DNA of 64,000 nucleotides from Borrelia turicatae 91E135 (GTDB lineage Bacteria; Spirochaetota; Spirochaetia; Borreliales; Borreliaceae): NCBI RefSeq assembly GCF_000012085.2, contig NC_008710.1, positions 434,001 to 498,000 of the forward strand, read 5' to 3'. Shown piece by piece: positions 35,676 to 45,952 of this stretch (position 1 is its first letter; each line of letters starts with the position of its first letter). The notes under the pieces were generated by a model. It saw only the letters and a program-made list of their open reading frames with translations, ran no database searches and was not told where the DNA came from. The position numbers and the translations under genes were made by a program.

Positions 35676-37796
35676 TTATCCTACTATTATATTATAAATT
35701 TCTTTATCGGTTTTAGCTTTAAGCATTTCCTTTTTATTAGAATCAACCTTACCCACAATCGATGCTAAAATGCGTGGGTAATTAACATATTCTTTTGCTG
35801 GATATAGTATTAATATAAATATATGACTTAAATTTTTATCAGTGGCATTAAAGTCAATTCCATCATGACTGATACCAATGGCAATATGCATTTTTGTAAT
35901 TAAATTGGTTTTTAAATGAGGTATTGCAAATCCTTCTTTAAGGGCTGTGGTTATTAGCTTTTCTCTTTCCATTAAGTCTTGTAATATTATTTCTTTGTCA
36001 ATTTCAATTTTTATTACACCTAATAATTCTCTTAATACTTCGGTTTTATTTGTTGCTTTTAATTCTAAAATAATGTTTTCTTTTTTAATTCTTTTATTTA
36101 GAGCGATGTTACTGCGTATTTTATCATAATTGATTGAGTAGTTTAATTTTTGTGCCTTTACAGAAACAGTTTTAACTTCTTCAGTTATTCTCTCTAAGTT
36201 TAGAATAGTTTCTCTAAATAAATCTTGTATGATGATTAAGTGTTTATTTGGACATTCAAATGTAATCTTGCTTCCCTCTCTTTTTATGGATAGTGAAATG
36301 TCATTATATCTTGCGTTTATGTATTGTGAGAAGTCATTTTTTATTTGTTGGGTGAAAAATCCCTCTTTCCTTAATTCATTTTTTAATTCCCATACAAGTA
36401 TTTTTGTTAGGTTGTCATATTTGAATGATACTGTGATTTGAGTATTTTGCTCTGTTTTAATTTCTTTCTTTAATCCATTTTTATTTATTTGGAATAGAAT
36501 ATTTATTATTGGTGTTACAATGATTGTTGGCAAGAAAACTATGATTATTGTTATTCCAAATATTTTTTGACTTATAAATTCAGAAGAGAGTGCTAAGTTT
36601 GCAATAATTAATGATATCTCACCTCTTGGAACCATTCCAAAAGCTATTCTTAGTGCACCTAGCTTGTTAAATCCTAAAAAACATGATGGAATGAAACAAT
36701 ATATGAGTTTTGTTGCTATGGCTATGAGGCTGAGCAGAGTTCCAAGAATTAAGACTTCTTTTGATAATATTACATTAATGTCGGCCATAAGCCCTATTGA
36801 TGTAAAGAATATTGGAATAAAAAACCTTTCAAATATTGTTAATTTATCTTGGATTACACATACAATATCCGTTTTTGACATGGCAAGTCCAAATATGTAA
36901 GCTCCAATTACAAATGACATTCCTAAGTTTTGAAAAAAGCTTGCAACAATAAAAGTAAAAGTAATAGTTATAACTGTTGCTAGAGTAACACTATTGAAGC
37001 TTTTTAGTAATTTTGAAATTGGTTCTGATAACAAGATCAATATGAATGTTAAACAAAACCAAATTAGTATGTTCTTAATTGTGGCTGTAATTGAGATTGC
37101 GATATCAAGATCTGATAGTGATCTTGATATCGTTATTACACTTGTGAGCATGATCATTGAGAGGACATCATCAATTATTGAAGTTGATATTATTGTAACT
37201 CCTTCTGATGTACTCATTTTTTTCTTAGCTGAGAGTATGCTTGCAGCAATTCCTGCAGAAGAAGGTGTTGCAATAATCCCTATAAAAAGAGCTGTAGGAC
37301 TTATTAATTGTACATCAAATAAAATGGTAGATATTAGTGCAAAACTTGTAAAAGTACCAATAACTTCCGTTATTCCTATTAGTCCCCCACGTGGTAGGAA
37401 TTTAAGGAATAATTTTAAATCTGTTTCAAGACCTGCCATAAATAGTAGGATAATTGAGGCTATTGTTGATATTGCAAATATTTCTTCATTTATTAAGTAA
37501 TGATCGCTAACACTAATGATTCCTAGTGGAAATAATAAAGGTATTTTAATCTTGCCAAGAAATGTTGGACTTAAAAGTATGCCTGCTGTTATTTGTCCTA
37601 TTACTTTTGGGATTCCGAATTTGCTTACTAAATTGCCAAGTAGACTGGCTGATATTACAATGATTGCTAAACTCATTATGAAAGAAGAAATTTTGGCGTC
37701 AATATTATGGCTTGTGTCTTTCATATAGTCTGCCATTCCAAATGAAAGAATAGGATTTATGATAAATAATATTTTGTATAAAATTTTCTTGTTCAT
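35676..37796 (-). CDS. CPA2-type cation/proton antiporter fused to a PTS EIIA domain
   Basis: A 706-residue protein. Residues 30-435 form about 12 membrane segments of a KefB/Na+:H+ antiporter, with GLETDLKLFLKFLPRGGLIG near 125. A soluble linker domain covers about 440-560. The C-terminal domain (about 565-706) is a PTS EIIA type-2 module with AIPHLKT around residue 627; this His is the usual phosphorylation site. The likely role is exchange of Na+ or K+ for protons under control of phosphate relay. The upstream gene encodes HPr and overlaps by 4 bp, which points to direct HPr-to-EIIA control. Ion choice cannot be told. Confidence 0.9.
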   Translation of the reverse strand: MNKKILYKILFIINPILSFGMADYMKDTSHNIDAKISSFIMSLAIIVISASLLGNLVSKFGIPKVIGQITAGILLSPTFLGKIKIPLLFPLGIISVSDHYLINEEIFAISTIASIILLFMAGLETDLKLFLKFLPRGGLIGITEVIGTFTSFALISTILFDVQLISPTALFIGIIATPSSAGIAASILSAKKKMSTSEGVTIISTSIIDDVLSMIMLTSVITISRSLSDLDIAISITATIKNILIWFCLTFILILLSEPISKLLKSFNSVTLATVITITFTFIVASFFQNLGMSFVIGAYIFGLAMSKTDIVCVIQDKLTIFERFFIPIFFTSIGLMADINVILSKEVLILGTLLSLIAIATKLIYCFIPSCFLGFNKLGALRIAFGMVPRGEISLIIANLALSSEFISQKIFGITIIIVFLPTIIVTPIINILFQINKNGLKKEIKTEQNTQITVSFKYDNLTKILVWELKNELRKEGFFTQQIKNDFSQYINARYNDISLSIKREGSKITFECPNKHLIIIQDLFRETILNLERITEEVKTVSVKAQKLNYSINYDKIRSNIALNKRIKKENIILELKATNKTEVLRELLGVIKIEIDKEIILQDLMEREKLITTALKEGFAIPHLKTNLITKMHIAIGISHDGIDFNATDKNLSHIFILILYPAKEYVNYPRILASIVGKVDSNKKEMLKAKTDKEIYNIIVG

Positions 37797-38074
37797 TTTT
37801 GAATCTCTTTTTTAAAGTTTGATTTTAATAGTTCTGATAGTATATCAATGATTTCAGTTTCTTTTTTTCCATTTGCTATGATTTTTATTTTTTCTTTATA
37901 TATAACCCCAAGTATCATAATTTCAACTGTAGATTTGGCATCAGCTTCTCTTCCATCTTCTGTAACTAATTTTACATTACAATAAGGATATTTGCTTGCA
38001 AGTTCTGCAATCATGCTTGATGGCCTTGAATGGAGACCTTCTTTGTTATTTATCTCAATTGTTATTGCTTGCAT
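37793..38074 (-). CDS. ptsH: HPr phosphocarrier (NPr-like)
   Basis: A 93-residue phosphocarrier with active His15 in KEGLHSRPS and the KSTVEIMILG segment near residues 47-56, the equivalent of the Ser46 regulatory region. It takes phosphate from Enzyme I and hands it to EIIA domains. Here the nearest EIIA is the domain fused to the antiporter just downstream (4-bp overlap). With hpf and rpoN upstream, the set recalls the nitrogen-type PTS operon of proteobacteria. A second HPr for sugar uptake is known elsewhere in Borrelia genomes. Confidence 0.93.
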   Translation of the reverse strand: MQAITIEINNKEGLHSRPSSMIAELASKYPYCNVKLVTEDGREADAKSTVEIMILGVIYKEKIKIIANGKKETEIIDILSELLKSNFKKEIQK

Positions 38075-38088
38075 TTAATTTTACTTAT

Positions 38089-38385
38089 TCATTTTACTGT
38101 ATCTTTTTTATTTTTTTCTTTGTTTGCTGTATTTTGCAGTCTTTCTACTAATCTTTCTATTAAAGCATATAATTCTTTGCCATGTTCTGTAATATGTATT
38201 ATTTTCCCCCAATTAAAGTGAAGATGAGCATCTATATCAAAGATATCGTTTTCTTTTTTTATTGTAATTTTGAGACTTTCTGAATTTTGTTTAATATGTG
38301 TCCCAAGTTTTTCTAATTTTTTTATAATAAAATCTTTTGTATGATCGCTTAAATGATAATTAATGGCTTGTATTTTAGGTTCCAT
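38089..38385 (-). CDS. hpf: Short ribosome hibernation factor (HPF/RaiA family)
   Basis: A 98-residue protein of the S30AE/HPF family, which binds the small ribosomal subunit in slow growth. Visible family parts are IQAINYHLSDHTKDFIIKKL at the start, VDIDAHLHF-like strand (here FDIDAHLHF) near 47 and ITEHGKELYALIERLVERL near 63-81. It lacks the C-terminal dimer domain, so it is the short form. RBS AGGAGA precedes the ATG. It sits between the broken rpoN and ptsH. Confidence 0.88.
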   Translation of the reverse strand: MEPKIQAINYHLSDHTKDFIIKKLEKLGTHIKQNSESLKITIKKENDIFDIDAHLHFNWGKIIHITEHGKELYALIERLVERLQNTANKEKNKKDTVK

Positions 38386-38398
38386 AAATTTCTCCTTT

Positions 38399-39573
38399 GA
38401 AATTTTAATTTATTCCTACATTTATTGATAGTTCTTTTTGAAATGGTGATTCCTTTAGATTTTAGTATATCAGAAATTTGATTATCTACCATATTTTTAT
38501 TTTGTTACAATGTTTTCTTTATTATTAGTTTAATGCTTGATTTTGAAAATTCATTTGTTTTAACATTTCTGGTTGAATTAAATAGTTTGTTAATTGAGAT
38601 TGTGCCCCAGTCGAATTTTAAGTATTTATTTTTTTATTGTTCTTGATATAATTGATTTTGATAGATTGATTTTTTCAGATATATCAGCTAATTTTATTAA
38701 TCTTAAGTCCTTAAAGCTTCTTCGTAGGAATTCTTTTTGCAGTGTATATGTTGCTATTCTTATTTAGTTAGTATTTTATCTGTGTATTTTAAAGATTCAA
38801 TTAACCATTTTGATTGTTTATATTTTTTCAAATCTTTAACTTCTTTTTTAAAAATATTGACTTTTTTAATTTTTATCCTCAGTTTATTGTCTTTACTTAT
38901 AACAATTGTATCTAGTTCAATATAGTCATTTGTATTATTTTTGTCTTTAAACTTGAATGTGATATTGGGGTTAAGCTTAAGTTGAATTGTGTTAAGAGCA
39001 TCGTTTAAATCTTAAGTGCTGATGTTAAGCTTTTCTTTTAGCTTATTTTGAGTATTTTTAAGTAAATCTGATCTTTCAAGAATTTTAATTGTATTTGTAT
39101 CTAATTTATGATATTTTGCTTGTAATATTAATGATTTTATGATGTTAGATACACCAATTTCTATTGGATTAAATTATTGAATTAGTTTGATCATTTTATT
39201 TACTTGATGCTGAGATTCTTTTTTGAAGAAGTCATAAGGGTTTGTTTAGATTATTTATTATGATTGCTCCTATGTTAATCTCAACTTTACTGAGTTTTTG
39301 AATTTGTAGTTGTGGTAAGCAATGTTCTTTAAGAGAAAGTTTTGGTGATGTTTTAGCCGGTGCAATTTTATATTGTGCTTTATTATTATCATTTTTGTAG
39401 AAAATTTTTCTAAATTTATAAGTTTTTAGTGTCTCAAAAAATGTTTTTGAATCTATCTGGAGGCATGCGTTATTTTCAATTTCGTCTAATATAATTTTTA
39501 TTAATTCTTGTTTGTCAAGACCTAGAATTTTGATTATATTAATTTGTGTTAATTTTAAGTTTTGTTTAAGCAT
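38399..39573 (-). pseudogene. rpoN: Decayed RNA polymerase sigma-54 gene
   Basis: The N-terminal 113 codons from the ATG at 39573 are intact and show sigma-54 region I (LKLTQINIIKILGLDKQEL, then IENNACLQI). The frame then breaks: TGA at 39232-39234 with a shift, TAA at 39174-39176, 39012-39014 and 38760-38762, and further frame changes. Translating across the breaks recovers core-binding-like sequence, the helix-turn-helix LADISEKINLSKSIISRTI near 38650-38690, and the RpoN-box relic SKRTINKCRNKL near 38407-38442. The order rpoN-hpf-ptsH is preserved. With this many lesions the gene is very unlikely to give working sigma-54. A sequencing error could explain one lesion, not all. Confidence 0.88.
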
Positions 39574-39575
39574 CT

Positions 39576-40109
39576 TTACATAAAAATGTATAATATTCCA
39601 CTAGATATGATTAGTATTGCAGGGGTGATGTTTTTGTAAAATAATAAAATTATTAAGTTTAATCCTGCAATTGCAAAGCTTTTTAAAAATTCTGTACCAT
39701 TGTAGCTTATTTTTAAAAATATACTTTCAAATAGAATAATTATTGTCATTATCCATAATGCTATAATTACAGGTCTTAAGCTTTTAAGATAATAATTTAA
39801 GAAATTTATCTTATGCAGTGTTAATGTTATAAAGGTAATAATTAATATGGGTGCCGTTATTAGAGCTATTGTGGCAATTATTGCACCAGTAATGCCAGCT
39901 ACTTTGGTGCCAACATATGTTGCTATATTGGTAGCAACAGGACCTGGAGTAATTCTAGATATTGTAATGATATTGATGAATTCTTCTTTTGTTATCCATC
40001 CCTTGTTATCAATGATTTCTTTATTGATAATTGTTGCAATTCCGTTTCCTCCACCGAAATTTAAAATTCCTATTTTGAAAAATGTAATGAATAAATTTAT
40101 TAGAATCAA
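39576..40109 (-). CDS. Chromate-transporter family protein, second half-size subunit
   Basis: A 177-residue membrane protein with one CHR domain. The family motif FGGGNGIATI is near residue 17, followed by ISRITPGPVATNIATYVG near 49. About five hydrophobic segments follow. It pairs with the gene just upstream to make a two-part CHR transporter. I chose the TTG at 40109 because AAAGG lies 7 nt before it. A longer frame from an ATG at 40163 lacks a ribosome binding site and overlaps the upstream gene by 52 bp. Family members export chromate in some bacteria, but the true substrate here is unknown. Confidence 0.82.
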   Translation of the reverse strand: MILINLFITFFKIGILNFGGGNGIATIINKEIIDNKGWITKEEFINIITISRITPGPVATNIATYVGTKVAGITGAIIATIALITAPILIITFITLTLHKINFLNYYLKSLRPVIIALWIMTIIILFESIFLKISYNGTEFLKSFAIAGLNLIILLFYKNITPAILIISSGILYIFM

Positions 40110-40111
40110 AT

Positions 40112-40690
40112 TTATACCTTTTTTTGAAAGAATATTTTTTGTATTGTATATGTTAGAGAACATATAAATAGAACAGTTATCAGTATATATGATATATCTA
40201 TATTAAACTTATATAGTGTATATGTTATTAATAAGCATGTTATCCATTTTGTTATTGATTGTTTTAGCATTTTTTTTGAAAATTCAAGTATGATTATTGA
40301 CATTATTATTGTTGATGATATTTTTGCACCTTCAAGGAATTTTTGAGCGTAGATGTTATTTGAGTTTAAATTTACATAAAGGGCTATCATTGTGATTACT
40401 AATATGGATGGTAGGATTCCAGCGATAGTTAACATAATTGCTCCTTTAAATCCTTTAAGTTTTTTACCAATTAGGAATGCAAAATTGATTGCTGTTACCC
40501 CGGGAACTACGTTTGATGTTGCAAGTATTTCATTAAACTCTTTATCAGATATTAGCTTTTTTTTATTGACAATTATTTTTCTAAGTTCAGATATTATTAA
40601 TAATCCCCCACCAATTGTGATTGTCGTTATTTTTAGTACAAGATAAAATAATGTTAGTAATTCATATGGTGTTTTTTTTGTTTTATCCAT
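40112..40690 (-). CDS. Chromate-transporter family protein, first half-size subunit
   Basis: A 192-residue membrane protein with one CHR domain: ITIGGGLLIISEL near residue 22, the ISDKEFNEILATSNVVPGV segment near 47-65 and FLIGKKLKGFKGAI near 72. About six hydrophobic segments. The stop lies 2 bp before the start of its partner, so the two halves are coupled. Together they match the two-gene short-chain CHR systems in which each protein carries one domain. Substrate unknown; the family name comes from a few chromate-resistant bacteria. Confidence 0.85.
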   Translation of the reverse strand: MDKTKKTPYELLTLFYLVLKITTITIGGGLLIISELRKIIVNKKKLISDKEFNEILATSNVVPGVTAINFAFLIGKKLKGFKGAIMLTIAGILPSILVITMIALYVNLNSNNIYAQKFLEGAKISSTIIMSIIILEFSKKMLKQSITKWITCLLITYTLYKFNIDISYILITVLFICSLTYTIQKIFFQKKV

Positions 40691-40863
40691 GCATCTTTTG
40701 TCCTAACTTTAAAGAGTATGTGGATTAAATTACATTGTATCACAGTAACTATATAATATTTATTAGTATAAGTGCTTTTGTATATTAATTTTTTGTTTTA
40801 GTGATATCTTTTTTAAAGATTGTATTTTTCTTTTATTTTTTTGTACTATAACCATAGTAGCTT

Positions 40864-41730
40864 ATGGATAAACAGTCAAAAACGTTCAGTGTTTTTAGAG
40901 AAATATTTGTTTTTCAGGATTATGTCAATGAAATTTTTGAAATGGTAATAGTTTATGGATTAAAGGTTCTTGTAGCGCTGGTAGTATGGTGTGTTTCAAG
41001 GTTTTTTGTCAAAAGGGTAGGTAGGCTTTTTTTTAGTGCTTTTGAAAAATCCAAGTTAGAGACAAAATTAGATTCTACTATTCTTAATTTTTTTAAGTCA
41101 TTTTTTAAAGTGATGATAGATATGGTATTAATTTTGATGATTTTACCTTATCTTGGTGTTTCTACAACTTCTATTTTTGCTATATTTGGATCTTTAGGTC
41201 TTGCGGTTGGTCTTGCTGCTCAAGGGATTTTATCTGACTTTGTTAGCGGGTTTGTTGTTTTAAATTCCAGTTTTTTTAAAATTGGTGATTACATTAGCTG
41301 TGATGATGTTGAGGGTGAAGTAAATGATATTCATATATTTTTTACTACACTTCAAACGGTAGATGGTAAAATTATTAAGATTCCAAATAGTAAGTTTACA
41401 GATACATCGGTTACTAATTTTTCTACAAATCCTGAAAGGAGGATTGCATTCGATTTTCAAGTACCTTATGACACAGATATTGGTTCTCTTAAAAGTAGAA
41501 TAGAAAATTTGGCATTTTCCTTTAATAAGGAACAATATGGTATTAATAAGCCCAGTGTTGTTGTAAAGGAATATACCCCTTATTACATAGTCATGCAAGT
41601 GAGATCTTTTGTAAAAACCGAGTTTTTTTGGGATTTTCAATATTTCATAGCAGAAAATATTAAAGGTATTTTAGATGATATGGGAATAAAATTTCCCATT
41701 CATAACGTGGATTTTAGCAAATTACGTTAA
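40864..41730 (+). CDS. mscS: MscS-type mechanosensitive channel
   Basis: A 288-residue channel protein that lets solutes out when the membrane is stretched. Three membrane segments: about residues 25-45, 78-96 and the pore helix 100-130. The pore helix is rich in Ala and Gly (GSLGLAVGLAAQGILSDFVSG). The beta domain follows with FFKIGDYISCDDVEGEVNDI near 137-156 and KIPNSKFTDTSVTNFS near 176. Length matches E. coli MscS (286). It converges on the glycosyltransferase with a 4-bp overlap. No clear ribosome binding site is seen before the ATG. Confidence 0.94.
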   Translation: MDKQSKTFSVFREIFVFQDYVNEIFEMVIVYGLKVLVALVVWCVSRFFVKRVGRLFFSAFEKSKLETKLDSTILNFFKSFFKVMIDMVLILMILPYLGVSTTSIFAIFGSLGLAVGLAAQGILSDFVSGFVVLNSSFFKIGDYISCDDVEGEVNDIHIFFTTLQTVDGKIIKIPNSKFTDTSVTNFSTNPERRIAFDFQVPYDTDIGSLKSRIENLAFSFNKEQYGINKPSVVVKEYTPYYIVMQVRSFVKTEFFWDFQYFIAENIKGILDDMGIKFPIHNVDFSKLR

Positions 41731-42878
41731 TATTTTTTATTTTTAATGATTTCAGAATAATACTGTTCAATTTTTTCTACAAAAAATGAGCTTGAAAACA
41801 TCATAGATGTTTCTTCTGTATTTTTTTTTAAAGTTTGTAATTTTTCTTCGTTTTCTATTATTTCTTTTATATATTTGTACAAATTCTCATAATCATCTAT
41901 TAAGAATCCATTTTTTCCTTGCTGAATTACATCTTTGTATATTATGTCATTAATAAGTACCGCAGGTATGCCAGCTGTTAATGCCTCAATTGTTGTCATT
42001 GGATATACTTCGCTTCTTGATAGACTTGTAAATACATCAGATATTTTATAATAGTAATACATTTCTTCCCATGGGATTGTTCCAATGAGTATTATTTGTT
42101 TTTCAAGTTCATATTGCTTTCTAAATCGCCTTATCTTAGTTTCTTCTTTTCCCTTTCCTATGAGAATGAGCTTGCAATTTTTGTTCTCAATTAGAAGTTT
42201 TTTTAAATGTTTCATTAATAAGCATATATTTTTTTCTTCATTTATTCTTCCAACAAAGATTATGATTTTATCGTTTTTACTTATTCCATGTTTGGTTAAA
42301 ATCTCTTGTCTTTTTTCTTGACTTAGGTCTTTTATGAAAATTTTTCTGTCTACTCCATTTGGAATTATTTTATAGTCAGCATTTGTTGCAAGATGAAAAT
42401 ATTTGTTATGTGACTTAATTGATGGATAAATGAAGTGATGGATTTGGTCATAAAATTTTTTCATCATTTTATCTGGATTAGTTAAATATTTAAAAATTCC
42501 TAAGTAATGTAGATAATAATTCCACATTGTATGGTTTGTATGAACTATTGGAATATTGTGTTGTAGTGCTAATTTTTTCCCGATTTTTCCCATAGTGAAT
42601 TCCGAATGTGTATGAATGATTTCAGGTTGATATTCTTGTATTATCTTTTTTATTCTTGTTTTGTTTGGGAATGCTATTTTGGCATCTACTGTCTGGTTCA
42701 ATTTAATTGAGAAGCATCTGTAAATATGATCTTCTTGTAAATCTGTTTTTTGAGATTGTGGACAGAAAATATAAACACTGTGACCTTTTCTTTCAAAACC
42801 TTCTTTAATTTGTTTTATAGATGTTGCTACTCCATTTTTATCTGGAAGATATGTATCTGTAAATATTGCAATTTTCAT
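41727..42878 (-). CDS. GT4-family glycosyltransferase, probably diacylglycerol glycosyltransferase
   Basis: A 383-residue GT-B fold enzyme. The N-terminus IFTDTYLPDKNGVATSIKQIKEG and HTHSEFTMGKIG near residue 93 match diacylglycerol glucosyl/galactosyltransferases. The donor domain has FVGRINEEKN near 212 and the family EX7E region SRSEVYPMTTIEAL near 287-300. In B. burgdorferi the gene at this locus was reported to make monogalactosyl-diacylglycerol, a main membrane glycolipid. The acceptor and sugar here are inferred from that. Confidence 0.88.
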   Translation of the reverse strand: MKIAIFTDTYLPDKNGVATSIKQIKEGFERKGHSVYIFCPQSQKTDLQEDHIYRCFSIKLNQTVDAKIAFPNKTRIKKIIQEYQPEIIHTHSEFTMGKIGKKLALQHNIPIVHTNHTMWNYYLHYLGIFKYLTNPDKMMKKFYDQIHHFIYPSIKSHNKYFHLATNADYKIIPNGVDRKIFIKDLSQEKRQEILTKHGISKNDKIIIFVGRINEEKNICLLMKHLKKLLIENKNCKLILIGKGKEETKIRRFRKQYELEKQIILIGTIPWEEMYYYYKISDVFTSLSRSEVYPMTTIEALTAGIPAVLINDIIYKDVIQQGKNGFLIDDYENLYKYIKEIIENEEKLQTLKKNTEETSMMFSSSFFVEKIEQYYSEIIKNKKY

Positions 42879-42937
42879 ATTTTATCCTAATAATTGAAGT
42901 ATAACATATTTATTATTTGGATTATAATATTATTTAA

Positions 42938-43927
42938 ATGAAAGAAATTTATTTACTTTTAGGCAAAGAACAGGGATTAAAGGAAGCTTATTTAAATAAT
43001 ATTTTTAGTAAGTTAAATGCTGATAATATATGTGTTACTAAGCTTTTTATGTCAGAATTGTCATCAATAGAGCTTTCTGAACGGCTTTTAACCAATTCTT
43101 TTTTTTCTAAAGAGGAAGTATTTATTATTTATGAGTCTGAAAATTTAAAAAATAAAAAGGATTTAGAGTTGGTTTATAGTACAATCTTAAAATCTTTAAA
43201 TAAGATTATTATTTTTGTTTCTAATGAAAATTCGATTAGTTTTGATCCTAAAGGTTCTTTGAATCTAGTTAAGAAAACTTTTTATGAGCTATCTGATACT
43301 GATAAATTTTTATTTGTAAAGAAAAGTTTTTTTAAACTTGGAATTAAAATTACAGATAAGGCCATACATTTAATGCTTTTTATGTTAGATGCAGATACTA
43401 AGATCTTGCAGTTTTATGTAAATTCCTTTGCTCTTATGATTAAAAATAAAACCATTGATGAACATGATGTAAATTCTTGGCTTAGTTTTATGCGTCCCGA
43501 AAACCCTTTTTCCTTGTTTGAATCAATTTTAAAAAAGGATATGGAGTATGCTTTAGTTAAGATTAAATCCATCCTGGAGCAAGGAGAAGATTTGGTTAAT
43601 ATTGTAATGAGTCTTGGTTGGCAGTTTAAAAAATTTTTAAAGGTCAAAATAGATTGTGAGAGTTTGCATGACATTCCATCTGTCTTTAAAAAGCATAAAA
43701 TATTTGTCTCATTAGAGAAAGTTTATAAGATAGGACTTAAAAATTACTCGATTTTTGATATCAAATTTATTTTGAAACTTTTACATAAGTTTGATTTATA
43801 TGCAAGAATCTATGGTAAAAACATGCATTTGAATTTATCATATTTTATGATATTAGTTTTATTAAGTCAGGATGATACTATACTTGATAATTTTTCTTCT
43901 AAATTTAAATTTACTAATGTTTTGTAA
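42938..43927 (+). CDS. holA: DNA polymerase III delta subunit
   Basis: A 329-residue clamp-loader subunit that opens the DnaN ring. It starts YLLLGKEQGLKEAYLNNIF, the usual HolA opening with a degenerate P-loop, and has FSKEEVFIIYESENLKN near residue 59. The middle part carries PFSLFESILKKDMEYAL near 190, and the C-terminal collar domain is helical. The family diverges strongly; identification uses the N-terminal pattern, length and place. Confidence 0.82.
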   Translation: MKEIYLLLGKEQGLKEAYLNNIFSKLNADNICVTKLFMSELSSIELSERLLTNSFFSKEEVFIIYESENLKNKKDLELVYSTILKSLNKIIIFVSNENSISFDPKGSLNLVKKTFYELSDTDKFLFVKKSFFKLGIKITDKAIHLMLFMLDADTKILQFYVNSFALMIKNKTIDEHDVNSWLSFMRPENPFSLFESILKKDMEYALVKIKSILEQGEDLVNIVMSLGWQFKKFLKVKIDCESLHDIPSVFKKHKIFVSLEKVYKIGLKNYSIFDIKFILKLLHKFDLYARIYGKNMHLNLSYFMILVLLSQDDTILDNFSSKFKFTNVL

Positions 43928-44026
43928 TTGTTATTGTCTTTGTAAGACAGTGTGTGAGAGCTTTTAAGACTTTTTTTAGTATTGTTAATCTTTAACCGTT
44001 ATTTTTTAGTAGTATGAGATGTTAAA

Positions 44027-45835
44027 TTAAGACTCTATGGAATGAGTATTTTTCAAATTTTGATCTTCTGAGAATTTTTTTATTTTTTTAGCCATTTTGA
44101 TGTTGATTTTCATTTTTTGAGCTATTTCATCTTCGTTTAAGAGAAATATATCTTTATATGTTCCAAGCGTTTTTAAAATATTTTTGGCTTTTTTTTCTCC
44201 AATTCCTTCTATTTTACTGTAATTCAATTTTATATTTTTGCGTAGTTTTCTATTAAAGCTATTTGCTTTTCTGTGAGATTCATCTCGAACATTTTGTAAT
44301 ATTTTAAGAGCGGGATTTCCTTTTGGGAGTTTAATGCCTTGTGTTTTGTTTGGTAAAAATATTGTTTCTTCTTGTTTTGCTAGAGCACAAATAGTGACTT
44401 TGTCTTCAATTTTTAATCCTTTTAAAATGGAGTAAGCAGCATTTAATTGACCTTTTCCTCCATCGATTAAGATTAAGGTGGGTAATTCTAATTGCTCGTT
44501 AATTAGTTTTGTGTATCTCCTTGATATAATTTCTTTTATTGCCTTAAAGTCATTAATTTCGCCATCATTTAGTGAATTGATTTTATAAACTCTGTATCCA
44601 TCTTTAAAGGGTTTGCCCATTTTAAAGGTAACAAGTGATGCTACTGTTTTATATCCATTAAGATGAGCAATATCAAAGCCTTCAATTGTTTTTGGTAGTT
44701 TTGTCATTTCAAGAATGATCTTTAAATTTTCTAGTGCTTTATTTTTTTCATTATTGTATGCTTTTAATGCGATTTCTGCGTTGGAAATTGCCATTTCCAT
44801 TATCTTTATGGCGTCTTTGGTTTCTTCATAAACTATTTCAGTGTTTGTACTTTTAAGTTCATTTATTAGTTTTGTAATATCTTCAGTTTCAATCTTTTTA
44901 AAGATACATATTTTATCAGGTACTATCATATTTAAAGATGTATAGTACTGTGTTATAAATTCTGCTATTAGCTCCTCCTCTTCATATATACTTTCATCAA
45001 AATTTATGTCTTTTTCTACTAGTTTGCCGTCTTTGTATTTAAATATTACTATTACATTTAAATTGTCGGTTTTATGAATGTATATATAGTCTGTGCTAAG
45101 TTTATTTATTTTTGTAATTATTTGTGTTTGACTTATTTCAATTAATGATCTTTTAGTTTCTTTTAACTTTATTGCTGATTCAAAATCTTCCCTTTTAATT
45201 ACCTCTTTCATTTTTATTTCAATTTCATCTAAAAGTTTAGATATGTTTCCATTTAAGATATGTCTTATTTTGTTTACTTCTTCTTTGTATTGTTCTTCAA
45301 GATCATTCCTGTAACATACCCCAAGACATTGACCCATGTGAAAATAAAGACATGGGTTTTTTGATTTTTTTTTGCATTTTCTAGTTTTAAATGTTTTGTT
45401 GATAAGGTTTAGTACTAAGTCTAAGTGTTTTGCATTAACGTATGGACCGAAGTATTCACTTCCGTCATTTATTATTTTCCTAGTTTTAAAGACTTTTGGG
45501 TATTTTTCGCAAGTTATTCTGATCATAGGATACCCTTTGTCGTCTTTTAATTTGATATTATAGTCTGGTTTGTGCTCCTTGATTAAGTTGCACTCTAAGA
45601 GTAGAGCTTCATATTCACTGTTTGTGGTAATTACTTCTATATTTACTACGTTTCTCATTAGTATTTTTGTTTTAAGACTGATTTTTTCTAGAAAGTAGTT
45701 TTTTAATCTTGATCTTAAATTTTTTGCTTTTCCAATGTATAGTATCTTGTTGTCTTGTGAGTACATTTTATAACAGCCACTTGTTGTTGGAAATTCTTGT
45801 ACTTTTTTGTGTAGACAATTTAAATGTTCTCTCAT
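44027..45835 (-). CDS. uvrC: Excinuclease ABC subunit C
   Basis: A 602-residue nuclease that makes both cuts in nucleotide-excision repair. The N-terminal GIY-YIG domain shows [21 protein letters not shown] near residues 20-40. The UVR motif lies near 205-235 ([15 protein letters not shown]). The RNase H-like domain with FDIAHLNG near 388 and [14 protein letters not shown] near 448 follows, and helix-hairpin-helix [13 protein letters not shown] is near 555. Full length and intact. Confidence 0.96.
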   Translation of the reverse strand: MREHLNCLHKKVQEFPTTSGCYKMYSQDNKILYIGKAKNLRSRLKNYFLEKISLKTKILMRNVVNIEVITTNSEYEALLLECNLIKEHKPDYNIKLKDDKGYPMIRITCEKYPKVFKTRKIINDGSEYFGPYVNAKHLDLVLNLINKTFKTRKCKKKSKNPCLYFHMGQCLGVCYRNDLEEQYKEEVNKIRHILNGNISKLLDEIEIKMKEVIKREDFESAIKLKETKRSLIEISQTQIITKINKLSTDYIYIHKTDNLNVIVIFKYKDGKLVEKDINFDESIYEEEELIAEFITQYYTSLNMIVPDKICIFKKIETEDITKLINELKSTNTEIVYEETKDAIKIMEMAISNAEIALKAYNNEKNKALENLKIILEMTKLPKTIEGFDIAHLNGYKTVASLVTFKMGKPFKDGYRVYKINSLNDGEINDFKAIKEIISRRYTKLINEQLELPTLILIDGGKGQLNAAYSILKGLKIEDKVTICALAKQEETIFLPNKTQGIKLPKGNPALKILQNVRDESHRKANSFNRKLRKNIKLNYSKIEGIGEKKAKNILKTLGTYKDIFLLNEDEIAQKMKINIKMAKKIKKFSEDQNLKNTHSIES

Positions 45836-45952
45836 GTTGTATCTATTATTGTTTTTAAGTAATCATTTTTATTTTTGTGATATAATATTATATCATATTT
45901 GGGTTATTGTATATTTTTGATTTTTTTACGTTGAAAAAGATAAAGGTCTATA

